Source: Theocolax elegans
Lineage: Eukaryota > Arthropoda > Insecta > Hymenoptera > Cerocephalidae
Length of the DNA stretch: 64,000 bases
Direction: 5' to 3'
Assembly: GCA_026168455.1 (NCBI GenBank)
Contig: CM047426.1
Coordinates: 32,609,058-32,673,057, forward strand
The position numbers were made by a program, and so were the translations under genes. The notes under the pieces were generated by a model. The model did not search any database and was not told where the DNA came from. It was given only the letters and a program-made list of their open reading frames with translations. Below, piece by piece: positions 23,797-38,300 of the stretch. Each line of letters starts with the position of its first letter. Position 1 is the first letter of the stretch.

Positions 23797-26700
23797 TTAA
23801 CATTAGGTATAAAAGAATTATTTTATATCAAACAAATTTCTTTTTTGGCATTTAGTTTACATAATATCGTTAACTAACGACCAATATTCTAGGCATTATA
23901 AAATTCATCGTCGTTATCCTTAATAAAATATGTTAATTACTTCTTAAAACCTACTAGATAAAGAGAAGTTTCCATGATTAAAAAAAAGTTAAAGAAAAAC
24001 GACAGAAAAATTATCAAATAAGAAACCCCTACAGTTTGTAGATACTAGAGCACTTAGTAAGTAAACGAATTAATCAATATACAATGTCTTCATTATTGTG
24101 GTAAGTAGACACAATGGCCCGAGGTAAATGAGTATCTCTGCGAGTGACTTACAGACCGAGTCGATGCACATGTGTGTCAATGCGCGTGTTTCGATTTTCC
24201 AAGGTTCCCTCGGTTTCTTCGGTCCAGTCCATTTTTCGGATAATTGTTCCAGTTACAGTCAAGGTTGACAGACCGGTTTTTACACGTGAATTATGAAACG
24301 CGTCTTTTTATCAAATTATAAAATCATGACGTATGAAAAATTTTCCTTTTTTTAAATTAGGATAATTATAATCTTTGAAATAATTATAATTTCGAAGCAT
24401 TCGCTTGCTTAAATTAATCATTTACTTATCAAAAGCATTTATTTTTACAATAACAAAGTTCGAATTAGGCTTATGATGAAATAATACCATGAAACTATCA
24501 CTTGATAGATAAATCGAAAGGGGATAATAAATTAAAGCTACTTAACTATAGTTTAATTCTTTCAGGTTTATTTGATAAAATAAAACGCAATATATCGAAA
24601 AGATTCGCTGACTCTTTATTGTCAATAGCCATCGGTAATTCTTGTACTATTACATAATACACTCAAGTTATAATATACATACATATTTTACATGATCGAT
24701 GATATATAATAATTATTAACAAACCAGACATTACCGGCGAGTAACAATGTAACTTTTATAATTATTTTATTTTAATATCATACGTTTTTCCATTATTTTT
24801 ATCTAAAGAATCTGTTGACCACTAGCTATTTTTTTTCGAGTAAATGCTTCATTTTTCGCGTATGACTTTACTTTTATTTTAATTAAAAGCTTTTCCTATA
24901 GCCATCCTGTTAATTTTTCTGTTAACGCATGTATACCGTGGAACGGGTTGAATTTTATTTATTTTGATTTATTAATTTTCCAACATGGACATACGACTAT
25001 GTTTTTCACACATTATTCTTTATAATTCATAAATTGCATTACTTTTAATAAGACTTTTTAGCGATTATACTGTCTAATGCGAAATAAATAACACCACTTT
25101 TTTTTCTCTGTATTACTTTTTTACGGTTTTTCAAATTTTATTTACTTGAAAACACACACGCACACTTATGGGAGTAGGGAAATTGAAGTATTTATATATA
25201 TATTTTCAGCGTGAAAAAGGCCAAAAGCTCCGTGAAACCGGATAAATATGAATTTATCTTAAACTTTTGTTAGTTTTATACAGGAAAAAAGATAATTTAA
25301 CTTTGAATGGCTAATATTTGTTAAAGGGCAGTCTTTAACACGATTTTTGCTACTTTAAATTTGTTTACGTCTGTTGATGAATGAATATGTATATAATTTG
25401 TTTGTAAAACGGTTAAGCCTTTTTTCATGCTTTCGTTGATAATGTTTAACAACTATTACTTTGAAGCGTGTACAAGAGAGAAATTTAAGGAATATATGTA
25501 CAACGCTCAAGACATGAAAGTGAAATGACGTTTACAAAATGTACTTCGCAATACACTTATACGTATTATATATTTAAAAGTAACATATATAGGTCTAAAA
25601 CAATTTATATCGCACGATATTTTTATACAACATTTTTAATAACTTATTTATATATAGAATAATTAGTACATATACACTATATTTTTAAGAAGTACATACT
25701 TTTCTAAAGAATTATTATGTAATAAAGTGTGAATAAAAAATATTTAATACGATTTCTTATAATATAAATAATATCTATATAGATATATAGTATTGTTCGT
25801 AAATAGAGGTTGAGTTTTCCAAATTTAAGATGAGATTCCTAATGCAATATCAGATTTTAAGAATTCATGACTTTGCAAATTACTATAAATTATGCAGAAA
25901 CTTAAATTAAATAATCGTGTTAAAATCACATTTAGTAAATTATGAAAAAAATTGTTTAAATTATCTAAAATATTGTCTGTGAGTATTGGTAGTAAGCTTT
26001 CATTTGTTGTTGTAAGTTAGTTTTAGATTTTGGATGTCTATTAGAAAACGTTTATGAAAGTAAGCTGTATATGTGTAGCTGTATATGTAAATATATATGT
26101 ATATATGTATAAATACTCACACGGCCACACTTACGTCGGGCTAAAAACGCGCCCTTCGATATAAATATTATAATAATTAGTATGTTAAAATATATTGGGT
26201 ATTACTAGAATATATTTATTATAATTTGAATCTCATATTATATTTTAAAAAAATGATCTCGTATTTATGAACAGTACTGATTATGTTTTTATATGACAAA
26301 ACCAAAATAAAAAATTACGTAACATTAAAATGTCACGCGAGATGTATTACATTCTTATAATATACAACTTTCATTGAATTATTTACTTTCATTATTGTCA
26401 ATATAATAATTGATAGACTTTCGTAAATTCACAACTTTCATATACCCCACCGTCACCAGCATCAATAACATGATAACGTTTTTCATTTACCTTATGCTAG
26501 AAAAATATTCAAGCTGCAACATCTAAGATTTAACATATAACATAATGTATACGCATATATTCATAAATATATGCACATACAGTACACAGAAGATCTATAA
26601 ATAATCCAATAAAAATTAATTTCTTTCTACGATAAATATTAAACAATACCACGTAGAGCACAATATCTTTCCTTCTATTAAATGCCCGTCTTATATATCA

Positions 26701-29700
26701 CTCAAAAATCTATTTTCTTATATATATATAAGATATATATAGTATTGCCATTAATTTAACGCAAATATTTAATTGTATTATAATTGCTATGAAGAATATA
26801 CAATTAATATCTATTTCCTACTTATTGCAACAAAAAAGACATTAAAGTCCTGTCGAAATGGGATAAAATATTAAATCTCTAAAAAAGCTCTGCTTTCAAT
26901 AGATCAACCAGTTGAGTCATTTTGATATACAAATTTACCTTTTATATTTACGCATATCTATATTTATAAAATATAGTTTCCGTGAAAATAGGAAAGAATA
27001 ACTGTAAAAAAACTGTACTTTTTTCACTATTGTGCCGTATAGCAAGTATGTTGAACTTCCGTTTTTGCGCAACCGCAAGCACCGTAATTCGATATTCGAT
27101 CAGAAATATATATTTTGTCGGTATATGCGTTATAACTGCGCAATTGAGCCTACAGCGTTTTTAAAAAATATCTCTGCCCTACCTAAACAAAGAAAATGAG
27201 AGCGCACATTCGGTATTATCAGCACGCACATTACTTATTATTCTTTTGTAATTATTAACGGTGAAAATAATCGTACAACGCAAACTCGAGTTTTTCGCGC
27301 CTTCATTGTTTACTTTTTTATTTTTCACTAGATACGAAGAGGAAAAACTCAAGCAATCACATTGACGAATTATGTATAATTAAATTTTTCACAGCGCCTG
27401 ATAATTGTTTTTTTTTATTCAAGTATATTTTATATAATTTATTGTCGTAATTACTATTGAAGTTTACATTATAAGTATATATATATTATCATAATTATGT
27501 GTAAGTACGTATATGTGTATAGGTATATATACCACATAGATATGTATACATATATATATACATACACACACACATATACATACGTATATATTTTGCTTTG
27601 TATAAATTTCTCAGAATTATTGTTCGAACAGCATTTAAACTTAGTCTAGACGTTATATTAGTATTAATTTCCCTTTCAATATTTTATTATATTAAGTAAT
27701 TATTTTTTTTTTTTAGAATAAAATCACTAAAATCGAGACATTTTTCAAAATTTTATAAATTATTTCTAATAATTATAAATTTGGTTAATTTTGAGGATAG
27801 GTTGGTAATAAAGTATAACCGCTACTAAGCTGCATTAAATGAAAAGTGCCAAACATCACTAAATTTGATCAAATTTAATTTATAACATTATTATACTGCG
27901 CAATGCTGAAGCAACAAAAACCAACTTGTTATGTCGAAATGGTTGAAAAATGACTCTTCCAATAAGTGATTTTTTGTTCTTTTAATGAAACGATTTAAAG
28001 TATAATCTTACAACCATATATCCTTCTCACGTTTGGTACCGCACATAGCGTTTTAAAACTTATTAGGCCAGTTACTACTTCCATGCAAGGATGAGTGCAC
28101 ACTCGTGTAACATTCATCTAAGAAATTCAATGAGTAATTTGCTCGGTTTTATCTGTAATTTATATCTATTATCTTATTAATATCAATTTTTTTATAGTAT
28201 TAATTGATTAAAGAGATCGATGTTATATACTTATTAGTTTAAAGAAATTAGTGAATTTGTAGTGATTTTTATTATTTCATTTTAAATTTTATTTAAATTT
28301 AAAAAATTTTAACTTAAACTATAAAAGTATCTTTAAATTTGTTCGTTTACTAATTTTCATTACTTATAAACAGTTTTTTACACATAATTAATTTAAGTAT
28401 TGGTAATTCCATTTATTTGTTTTATTATTGTCGACGCACAAGTCGGAATTTGTAAATCATTATAAAAATGATTTAACAAGTTAATAACACATAATTGTCA
28501 ATAATATAAAAAATAAAATTATTACTCAGACTCGAGCAAATTTCACATTGATGCAAACCCTTAAAAAGATTTAGTTAACAATGAAACGTATTAAATTTGC
28601 TACTACTGGATATAAATATAGTACTGCGATAAACGAAGCGTATCATTAAGGAACTCAATGAATAATAAACATTTACGCAAAGTTAACAATAAAGTATACA
28701 TTGCAAAGCAAAACGTGACTATATATATATTATGTATGTTATTTTATATGAAGCACTTTATATATCTGTCTCATTTAGTAGCTACACATCTTTCACCTTT
28801 CATCATATTTACAATAAATATATCGCTCGAATAGCTTAAAAGGGACAGTTCAGAAAAACACGCGATAAAAATTATTGTCAATTTCGCAAATACCTTATTT
28901 TATTAAGATTTAACCCGAATTTCGCATATAATATGCAAAAAAGCGAAAAATTATCAAAAAATCCATTTGTTTTTTCGCAATAAACCCATCATTCTCTAAA
29001 AACGGCTTTCAGAATTTTTCAATCGAAACGCATAAAATGTAATCGAATACAAGAGTTATATAAAAGACTTTCTATATCGCCGCGTATTCAAATATTATAC
29101 TCTCTAGGTACCCCGGATCAACGAGATATAAATCTACATATCAGCTCATCTAAAAAAGAAAAAGTTGGGCGCGTTTTTAATTTTACTTTATTATTTATTA
29201 TTTTCTAAAAATCACGAGCGATTCCTTCATTTGATATATATATATTGCCGGCATTGACACTGATTACAGCACAACACAATTTTCGGCGCTCAAGCCGTTT
29301 TGACTTTGCCTTCAACTATATATATATATATATTTTTGTATTTATTTGTTTATTTATATATATATGTCGCCCATATAATATATACTTTTATTTTTTTTAT
29401 TGTTTCAGTATTTTGTCATTAAATTATTATATTTCTCCTGTAATATCATATATTATATGTATATCAATAATTCTGTAATAAATATTCAATCTTCGCTCAC
29501 ATTTTGTTCTTTTATAAAGGTCTCGCGTAAATTGACTAATTTCGTAAATATAATGCATATTTCTTTCTTCGCGCTTCTGTCATTCACGTACAACACATTA
29601 TATACATATACAATGTGTTTGATCAACGAAAACTATGCAATATCGCTCATAATTTTTTAACGTCTCTTTACTATACGCTATATATATTTTCGTTTTCATA

Positions 29701-31987
29701 TACTTTTCATCATTTACATCTTTTCGTCTCTTTCTCTCTCTCTCTCTCTCTCTCGATATCTACTTTGCACACACATACATAAATGTATACAGATATAATC
29801 ACTTCTTTAAATATGATGCGATCGCGCAACTACTTTCTTTAAATACTTTCATGTGTTTTCCTTGCTTCTTTTCTTCAAACGTACTTTACTTTAATATATA
29901 TATATATATATTTGTATAACTTAGTTTGAATTATTTTGAGATACAATAAACTCCCATTGCAATAAATCACTTTGCCAAAAATGAGCTTGAAAAAAATCTA
30001 CAAAAATGCACGAAGCATTTCCTCTACTTTCATTATAACTCGTAAATATGCCCTATTATGTATATACTTTCGCTTTTGATTCTTTTTTTATTTTTGCACT
30101 TCGTAAGAATGTTCGAGTCTCTCGAAAGGGATCTCCAATTTACAAAACCGTCACTTTTTTTTAATGAATGTGCGTGTATTACATACGTTCGTATTATAAT
30201 ATGCGTTATTGTATAATCGTACTCCATAGTCGACTCCCCTCAAGCGCGAATCAACGTTTATATACGTTCAACTATGTGAAATTTGTTCAGGTACCTGTAA
30301 AACTTTCATTCCCAGAGTTTTTCCCATTGTACTGCTAAACGTTTATTTTTCTTTCCTTTCGTTCTTTTAGATTATTTTATTGCTACGTTTTTATACCTTT
30401 TTTCCAATCGATTTTATATATTCACGCGCGGGAGAGAAACACCTAAAAGTTGCAGCCAACGGTACTGCATTTTATTTTAATAGGAACCAATTCTGTTCAA
30501 TTTATCCCATTAACGTATTTTATTTATTATTCGGCATTTAATTGTTTTCAACTTTCTTTAGCAATAGTACTTTTTTTGATCCGAAAAGTTTTATTACATT
30601 ACTAGTGTGTGTGCAAAATTTTCACTAGTGCAATTATTGTCAAACCTGTGAAAAATTTTTCACTGGCGGGTCTCAGTACAATTACTCATAAATTTTTTAT
30701 TGTCAAATAACTTAAGCTTATTTCTTATTAAGAATTTTATTGTCTCTAAACGGTATTTTTGTTTACTTTTTGATCTCATGGAAAATATTCAGTTGTAGAT
30801 TCTTGTTTTATTAAATTCAAGATATAATTGTAAAATTATTGTAACCTTGGATGGTTTTATCATTAATGTGCAATATTTAAAAAGTGCAATAATTATGTCT
30901 TTTGTAATTGTCATAAATTACTTTTAGAAAATATAATTATTCTGATCGCTTTTTCTCATAAGATTGTGAGTGTATAATATTGTCATAATTGTCAAAAGTA
31001 TAGAAAAAAAGTTTCTAAAGAAACTTTTTACTATTTAGTGACTTATTGTTAATACTTTCATTTTTCTTACGAATATTTTTTCGTAGTAATTCCATTTTTA
31101 GTCTTGTTTTACATATTTGTATACTTTCATATAGTTTCTTTTAATTTTAATTATACCTAATACTTTCAGGTTTGTATTGTCAATACCGTTATTTAAATAA
31201 GCATACTAAAAATATTTGTTTTTGATCGCTTGTCGCAAAATTATAGCGCACACTTAATTAAATTCCGCAGTTCTGCCACCTGCCCTCTTAGGTATTACGT
31301 TAGGCAAGTACTTTTATTATTTGACGCATTATTTAAACTAATCTGTATAGTTTAATCACTGATGTTTCTAGAGCTTTTCTTGAATGTTATTGTCACTTAT
31401 TTTGCAAGAAGTTTTATTCAAATTAAGACTACTCTAGTAATCTGGACAAAGTTATTATTTTACAAAAATATCCTTGAAATATCGTCATTGATATACAGTA
31501 CGTCGGAGGAGGATTGAATTGCTATTTTACTCGTTTCACTATCGCGCAGCCGCTGATATGTTAAAATTTTCAGCACGTTGCTGTTTCTCTCGTATAATGT
31601 TAAGTAATTATTTTATCTACTGATAAATCCCCCTATCCCGACACTCAACTCAATATTTATGTATTTTAATTCTCCTAATATTTAATAAAATATTTGAAAT
31701 CTTTGCAATGCTGAATAGATTATAATAAAATATTGTAAAATAAATATGTTTTACAATCGTTGATTAATTAATCATATTCGTTATTCATACATTAAAATAT
31801 AACAATTATTTTAAGTAAGCAATTATTGTTACCGAATTGATTTGCAACTATTATTTAATTAAAGTATTGTCCCCATCCAGCAATTAGAAATTTTTAAGTA
31901 AACATTGACAATCTTTAATTTATCGACATGTAAATAATGCAAAAGACATAAGCTTGGTCCAGATTACCAATCTTGTATAGTATTAAT
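23797..31987. other. Intergenic region, no supported gene
   Basis: About 8 kb of AT-rich DNA between the lipase promoter region and the VGlut stop. It holds AT and CT microsatellites (for example the CT tract 29732-29754 and AT tracts near 26.7 and 29.3 kb). The open frames are short and lack splice support. Its right end probably includes the VGlut 3' UTR. A GC-richer patch at about 24110-24290 could be regulatory. Confidence 0.7.
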
Positions 31988-32323
31988 TTACTGCCACTGC
32001 TGCTGGTCTTGCATGACGTCGTGATTATAATCGTCTCTCGCTGGTGGCTGTACATAACTCGCACTTACCGCACCGCTGGCAAAAGGATTCGTCGATACGA
32101 AAGGATTACTATTTTCAGTCGCACCATAACTTACTGCTTGACCTCTGTCTATTGGTTCTTGCTGTTGTTGATATTCGTGTGGCGGCGGTTGATACTGCGA
32201 CTGTGGTTGCTGGTATGCTGGCTGCTGGTACGGTGGTTGTTGATACGCAGCTTGTGGATACGGTGGCGCTGGATCATTGTACGAATTCCAATTGGCGTTC
32301 GGATTTTCCCCTGACGGTTGTCT
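31988..32323 (-). CDS. VGlut: VGlut coding exon 7, Pro/Gln/Tyr-rich tail
   Basis: Acceptor TTACACAG, then 111 codons and TAA at 31990-31988. It has repeats of the YQQP type ([15 protein letters not shown]). No membrane segment. Such low-complexity tails vary between insects. Confidence 0.9.
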   Translation of the reverse strand, partial: RQPSGENPNANWNSYNDPAPPYPQAAYQQPPYQQPAYQQPQSQYQPPPHEYQQQQEPIDRGQAVSYGATENSNPFVSTNPFASGAVSASYVQPPARDDYNHDVMQDQQQWQ

Positions 32324-35300
32324 CTGTGTAATTTGTATAAATGTCAGTAGTTATCTTTGGATATTTATTTTTATTTATTGTAGATAGGAAAATCTGAGCA
32401 CTAGAATTGTAGAATAACATGTGGAATTGATAAAAATACTCACAATGAATTGTGTTTGGGCAATTTGAGGGGGTGGTGGAACAGGCGGTTTCGTCTGACC
32501 CAAGTCATCAAGAGGATTCCAACTTGCTTTTTCTTCGGCTGTTGGGTCAGCCCAGGGTTGAAGCTCACCCGAGCAAAATACTGCATAGAACGTTACACCG
32601 ACGAAATGAACGCATGCAGCTATAATAAAGACGTTTCGCCAACTCTCAGGATCCTTGTGCCTTGTGATATTGTCGACGAAGATCGGTACTAGAAGACCGG
32701 CAATCGTACCGATTCCATTGGACATACCCATCAGTATACTGGCGTAACGAGGTGCTATATCAAGATGATTGACATTGAAACCTGAGATGGCAAACCCACT
32801 ACAAGCGACACCGATTGTAAGAGCCACTGTGGCTGCTGCACCGTTCCTATGATTTGTACAATTAGCTACCACCAAGAAGAATAGAGCTTCCATGCCGAAC
32901 CCACCGCAGTTGAAAAGCTTACGGACATTCGTTGTTGTCATAATGCCATTTTTACGCAAGTGATCTGCCAGCAGACCTCCACACGGCACGATCAACGTCA
33001 TCAATAAATGAGGTAGTGAGCCCAACATACCCGTCTACAAAGTTTTATTTTCATTGAAAATAATCAGAAGTTAGAAATAAAAGTACATAATCAATGTATG
33101 CTTTTACATTAAATTGTAGTTCAAAATTATTCAAATTTAAAAATGGAAAGTGACGCTTTTTGCTCTTTTAGATTTGATAGTACTTACTGTTAGTATAATG
33201 TTACTAATATTAGGAATAATAATTCTGCAATGTACTTGTACAGAGTAGAAATATCGTATACTGATTAGATTAGGATTTGTTACAACTTACCTCAACAACA
33301 GGCATGTTAAAGGCTTCGTGCATGAAACGAGCTTGGAATAGCACCAGTAGATAAAAATTCCAAGATCTGCAAAAATTAGCGACGATAATCGCATGTACAG
33401 GCATTGAAGTGAGAAACATGCGCCAAGGTGTTGTCCACAACGTTGGCATTGGTAGATTAGCTTGACCCTGACCTAACGAATCCTCTATGTATCGCAATTC
33501 TCGCGCTGAAATACATGGATGTTTCGAAGGTTTTTCGAAAGACAGCCATAGCCAAAAGCAATACCATATGATTCCGAAGATCCCTACAACATTTATCGCA
33601 ATAACAATTATTAATTTTAAATACTTTGTTACTATTAGATACTTTAGTACATAATAAATGCGAGATATTTAACAAACATATTAATTAGGAATAAATGAAC
33701 GTACCGTAAAAGTAAAAAGAGGCAGTCCACCCGAGCCAGTTACTCAGTATTCCGGATAACGGCATTCCTATTACAACAGCAGCATACGAACCACAGAATG
33801 CGAGAGTGGCCAATCGAGATCTTTCAAGAGGTGGCGCCCAAAATTTCCATATACCGTGACAAGCTGGATACGTAACACCCTAAAATAATCAATCGTAACT
33901 ACTTAATGTTGAAAGTGATTGTCATATTATTTCTCTACTTTTTATTAAAATGCTTAAATTATTTTTGATTAACTGTTTTTCATACCTCAACTAAACCTTT
34001 GCACACTTGGACGACGATATAGAGAACAGGACTAAAACTAATGGCTTCGGGTGCTAGAAGATTGAGAAAGGATGAGACAACGATGGCCGAACCAAATATT
34101 CGATTTGCTGGATATAGAGAAGCAAGGAAACCACCCGGTACTTGCGTCACTAAGTAGCCCCAGAAGAATGAAGAATCTACGGCGCTTTGCGTTGCTACTG
34201 TCCAATTAAATACATTTCCAGAATCGTTGCTCATCTTTAGCTTCGCCATACCCATATTGCATCTCATACCGAATGAGATAATGAAACCTGTACAAGAATA
34301 CGAAAATTTATTAAATTTATATATTTGAAGTATGTTGTAATAGCATTTTTAATTTAAAATAACTACATTTTTTATATTTTTTTTAATACTGGGCTATAAT
34401 TTCAATAAATGTATAAACTACATTTTTGTTAACAATATTGAATATTAGAGTTGAAATGTTTTGAATTTTTTTTAAATAACTACACCATAATATCCTCAAC
34501 TACCACTTACAGAGATAGACCACATACTTTTTTAAAACTCATACAATCTGTAGTTCGAGCAGCAACTTTTATCCCGGGAATAAATGCCTAGTTTACTCTC
34601 TAAGTATAGAAATAACTATTTTATTTATTTGATTAAGAAATTCCTATCACTTACTCTTTAGTTTGTTTTTTTATTGTTAGATAAATTAAAAAACATCATT
34701 CAACAAAATTTTCACACCAACGATAATCTTTCAAAATTGTTTAAAATATCGATTTTGTACATCAAGCAATGCACACTATATTGCAACAGTCTTCTAAATA
34801 ACATTAACACGATTATTAATTTTATCTGGAATTCATGTAATTCCATTAAAAACACTTTATCTTAAAAGTGTCAAAAATAAATTTTTTAGAGATGAAAACT
34901 ATGTAAGTATATTAAATGGTTGAAGTTTTCTTGTGAGAATTAATTTTAAAGTTAACAATTTTAGTTGAATTAATTAGTTCTTTAAAAGTTCTAAAAAAAT
35001 TTTTATTGAACCATTTTTCATACCATCTATAATCGTATAACAATTAAAATGTGCTGTAAGTTTTTCAGTCTTTAGTTCTGCACATAAATATTTTGTGATA
35101 TCAATAAAGAAGATTCTATTACAGGACTAAATTCACCACTATTTTATATTATAACTAAAAAAATTAATAATAGTAACCCGTATCTCATATAGTTGGTTGT
35201 ATTGTGTAACTTTGCGCTGTCAATACAGCTGTCTGTACCACGCATTGCATTTACTTTTCTCTTCAACTACTAATGTTTTTCTTGTCGAGAATATTTCTAT

Positions 35301-38300
35301 AATTGAAATCCACTCTGATTTGAATTCCAATTTCTTTTGCAGATAATTTGAACGTCCGCTACAAAAGCATCCGTTTTAACTTGAACTCTGAACTACCTTC
35401 CAATGTTTTCCTGTTAACAATTTTTTTTACTTTTCTTGACGCAATACTGTAGGCTTTTTCAAATTTCACTTAGGTATATTGCAATAATATTGAACTTACA
35501 TTAATGGCATTTTTTATAAGCTATTGAACCTATACTAAAGTCACTTAATTTTATATATGTATATGTGTCACATTTATTTATAGTTTTCTTCTAACATTTT
35601 AGTTGGCTGAGATTTTTTAATCTATTTTGTACATTTTTAATATTTTTGTCTTTATTATAAATATTATACAGCACTTCGTTTATATTCATAATCAATTTTT
35701 TCAACTTAATTCGTATGTTAATTTATTTGTTGGTGAAAATCAAGATCAGGAAATTAATATTATACTTTCGCAATATTTGTATTTTTCATGAAAATTAAAC
35801 TTGTCTTAACTCATCTTGAGCTCATACGCGGTATCGATTAATATTTGTCACAATTCAATGTGATAATTCAATTTTATTATGATTAATCACGCTGTTTGGT
35901 ATTTTTAAGATATGAAAATGCTTTACATTCAAAGCACTATTCTTCATATTTGAATGGTTATAAAATACAAGTACTAGATGCTAAAGTTTTGCTGCAATTA
36001 TTATTTGAAATTGTCAAAAATTATATTCTAAGTATCTCTACTATGTTATTTATTCAATAATATAATAATAAGGGTTCTAATTCATTAAGGTAAATTGAAA
36101 TGATTCAAACAAAAAATGTTTATACGATGCAATATTTTAAATAGTAGTAAAAATAATTTACAATTATATTACTACATGTATTACCATGTGCATGCATATT
36201 GTACGTACAAAATCATGTGATGAATAACATTAGTTCTTACGTAGATAACACAATATTTCTTCTCTGTGATTGACATGTTTTCACTACTATCGACCTTTTA
36301 AAAGCTTTATTCCTCAGCTTGTACTATTGTCAAAAATATTCAATAAGCAAAAGATACAATAATAACATATATTTACGATTGATTATTGAAATTAATGTTT
36401 GTTGTTTAACAAAAATTCGTGAAACTTTGAGTGTTAAAGAGTAATAAAACTCTCGAAAAATGATTTAATCAAATAATAGATATAATTATTTCCTAAATTT
36501 TTCAAAACAAAATGTACTTTAAAATTCATATAGTAAACTATATAGATCTGTGAATTTTAATATATAGTAAGATAGATCGATGAAGGTATATTGCGCAGAT
36601 CTATATTGATATGTCACCATAAAACTATATTAGATTCAAGTTACATTAGGCATTTATTTTCGAAAGTAAATTTTTTCTTCTCCTCCCGTATAGGGTACTT
36701 AAGGGTTTTTTGAAAAATTCCGATAAACGCTAATATTGGTATGAAAATACCGTTCATTTCGTTAAGAAGAAATCCATCAAATGCTAAAGTATATCAAAAA
36801 AGTTACAGGATACACTTTATTTATTTTTCCAGTTATACAGTACTTATTTTCCATTTTTTAACAAAGAATTTTAATCAGAATTAGTGGTATATAGTTTCGT
36901 TACTACTAAGAAAAATTTTAATTAATCCACTTTACTTATTGACTTTTAATAAAAAATATTGATGTACTATTTATCTAAGTAGTCTATCCTTATAAGAGGC
37001 AGAAGAGATATTTGTAACTTTTTATAAAAATCTTTTGTATGAATTTTTTTAAGTGCTACAAAATATTTAAAAAACACGAAAATCGGCGAAGTCGTGTTGA
37101 AGCAATCGCCTTATGAGAAATAGCATATTTCTCGCGAATTTCTCGGCTGGCTAGACTCCCGCGAATAATTGGTATTACGTGAACCGGATGAGGAAGAAAA
37201 AACCACTTGTCGCGCATACTTAACCGTTGACTGACACCGTAGATCAAAAATACCCCAAAATAATTTTGAGTTCAAATAAATCGTACTAAAAGTCAATTAA
37301 TGAACCATATAGAATACTAACTCAATTTAAATGAATGGCTATAAAACCAATATGGCTTTGAAAAACATACCTCAAATTACATTCGATCATTTTTTCGCAG
37401 AATAATATTAATACCGGCTGCTTGAAACTCGTTAGAGTATTTTCGGGTATTAATTACCCCACAGTGCCAGGTACGTATATTGGTAACAACAGTGCTAGTT
37501 AAGGGTTAAATATCAAAATGCCCTTTTTGTTGATTCATGATTCAATAAAAAACGCAATTTTCTTTGTTTGTCGACGACTCGTATTGGTTACGCCTAAAAT
37601 ATTATTACCCAGGAGTTAATTGTTACAAAAGTAACGGGGAGTAGAAATAAATGCGGAAAGACTATTAGAGGAAATTAAAGTAGTTGATTGCGGACTTTTC
37701 TTTTGTTGCGATGTAAGTAGCCTGATTTCGACTACTATTTTCTTTTACTTTTTGCGCGCGTGTCGATGTCCTGAGTTTGAGTAATTTAGCGTAAGTAACT
37801 GTACCGAAATAATTTAATTCAATTTATTAGATCATTTATTTAAAGTACGCGGTTGCAGGTTGTACGGATTCATTCAATTTTCTTTATAAATTTTTAAAAA
37901 TAAATTGTAGGTTATTATACGTGTAGATTTCAATAAATCTTTTTTAACAATATAAATATTATTAATTTATGAACGAATAAATTAAATATGATGTTTGTTA
38001 TATAAAGTGAGCCGGCATTGTTTTATTTAATTGAAATAATACTTGCAGATCCATTAATTGATAATATTTTTATAACGCGACTTATTTGCCACATCTCTCG
38101 ATATCATATATCACTGATGACGCATATTTGTCGATTAGTAGGCATTCATAATGAGCAGGCTATTGTGCCGATTAGTATAAATTAATAAATTTGTCTATAA
38201 CTAGATATAATAAGTTATACTTTATACCCTTAATTAATTTAATAAATCTAAATATAAATAATTTTGAGAGAATTGTTTTAACAGGAAGCACATCAGAATC

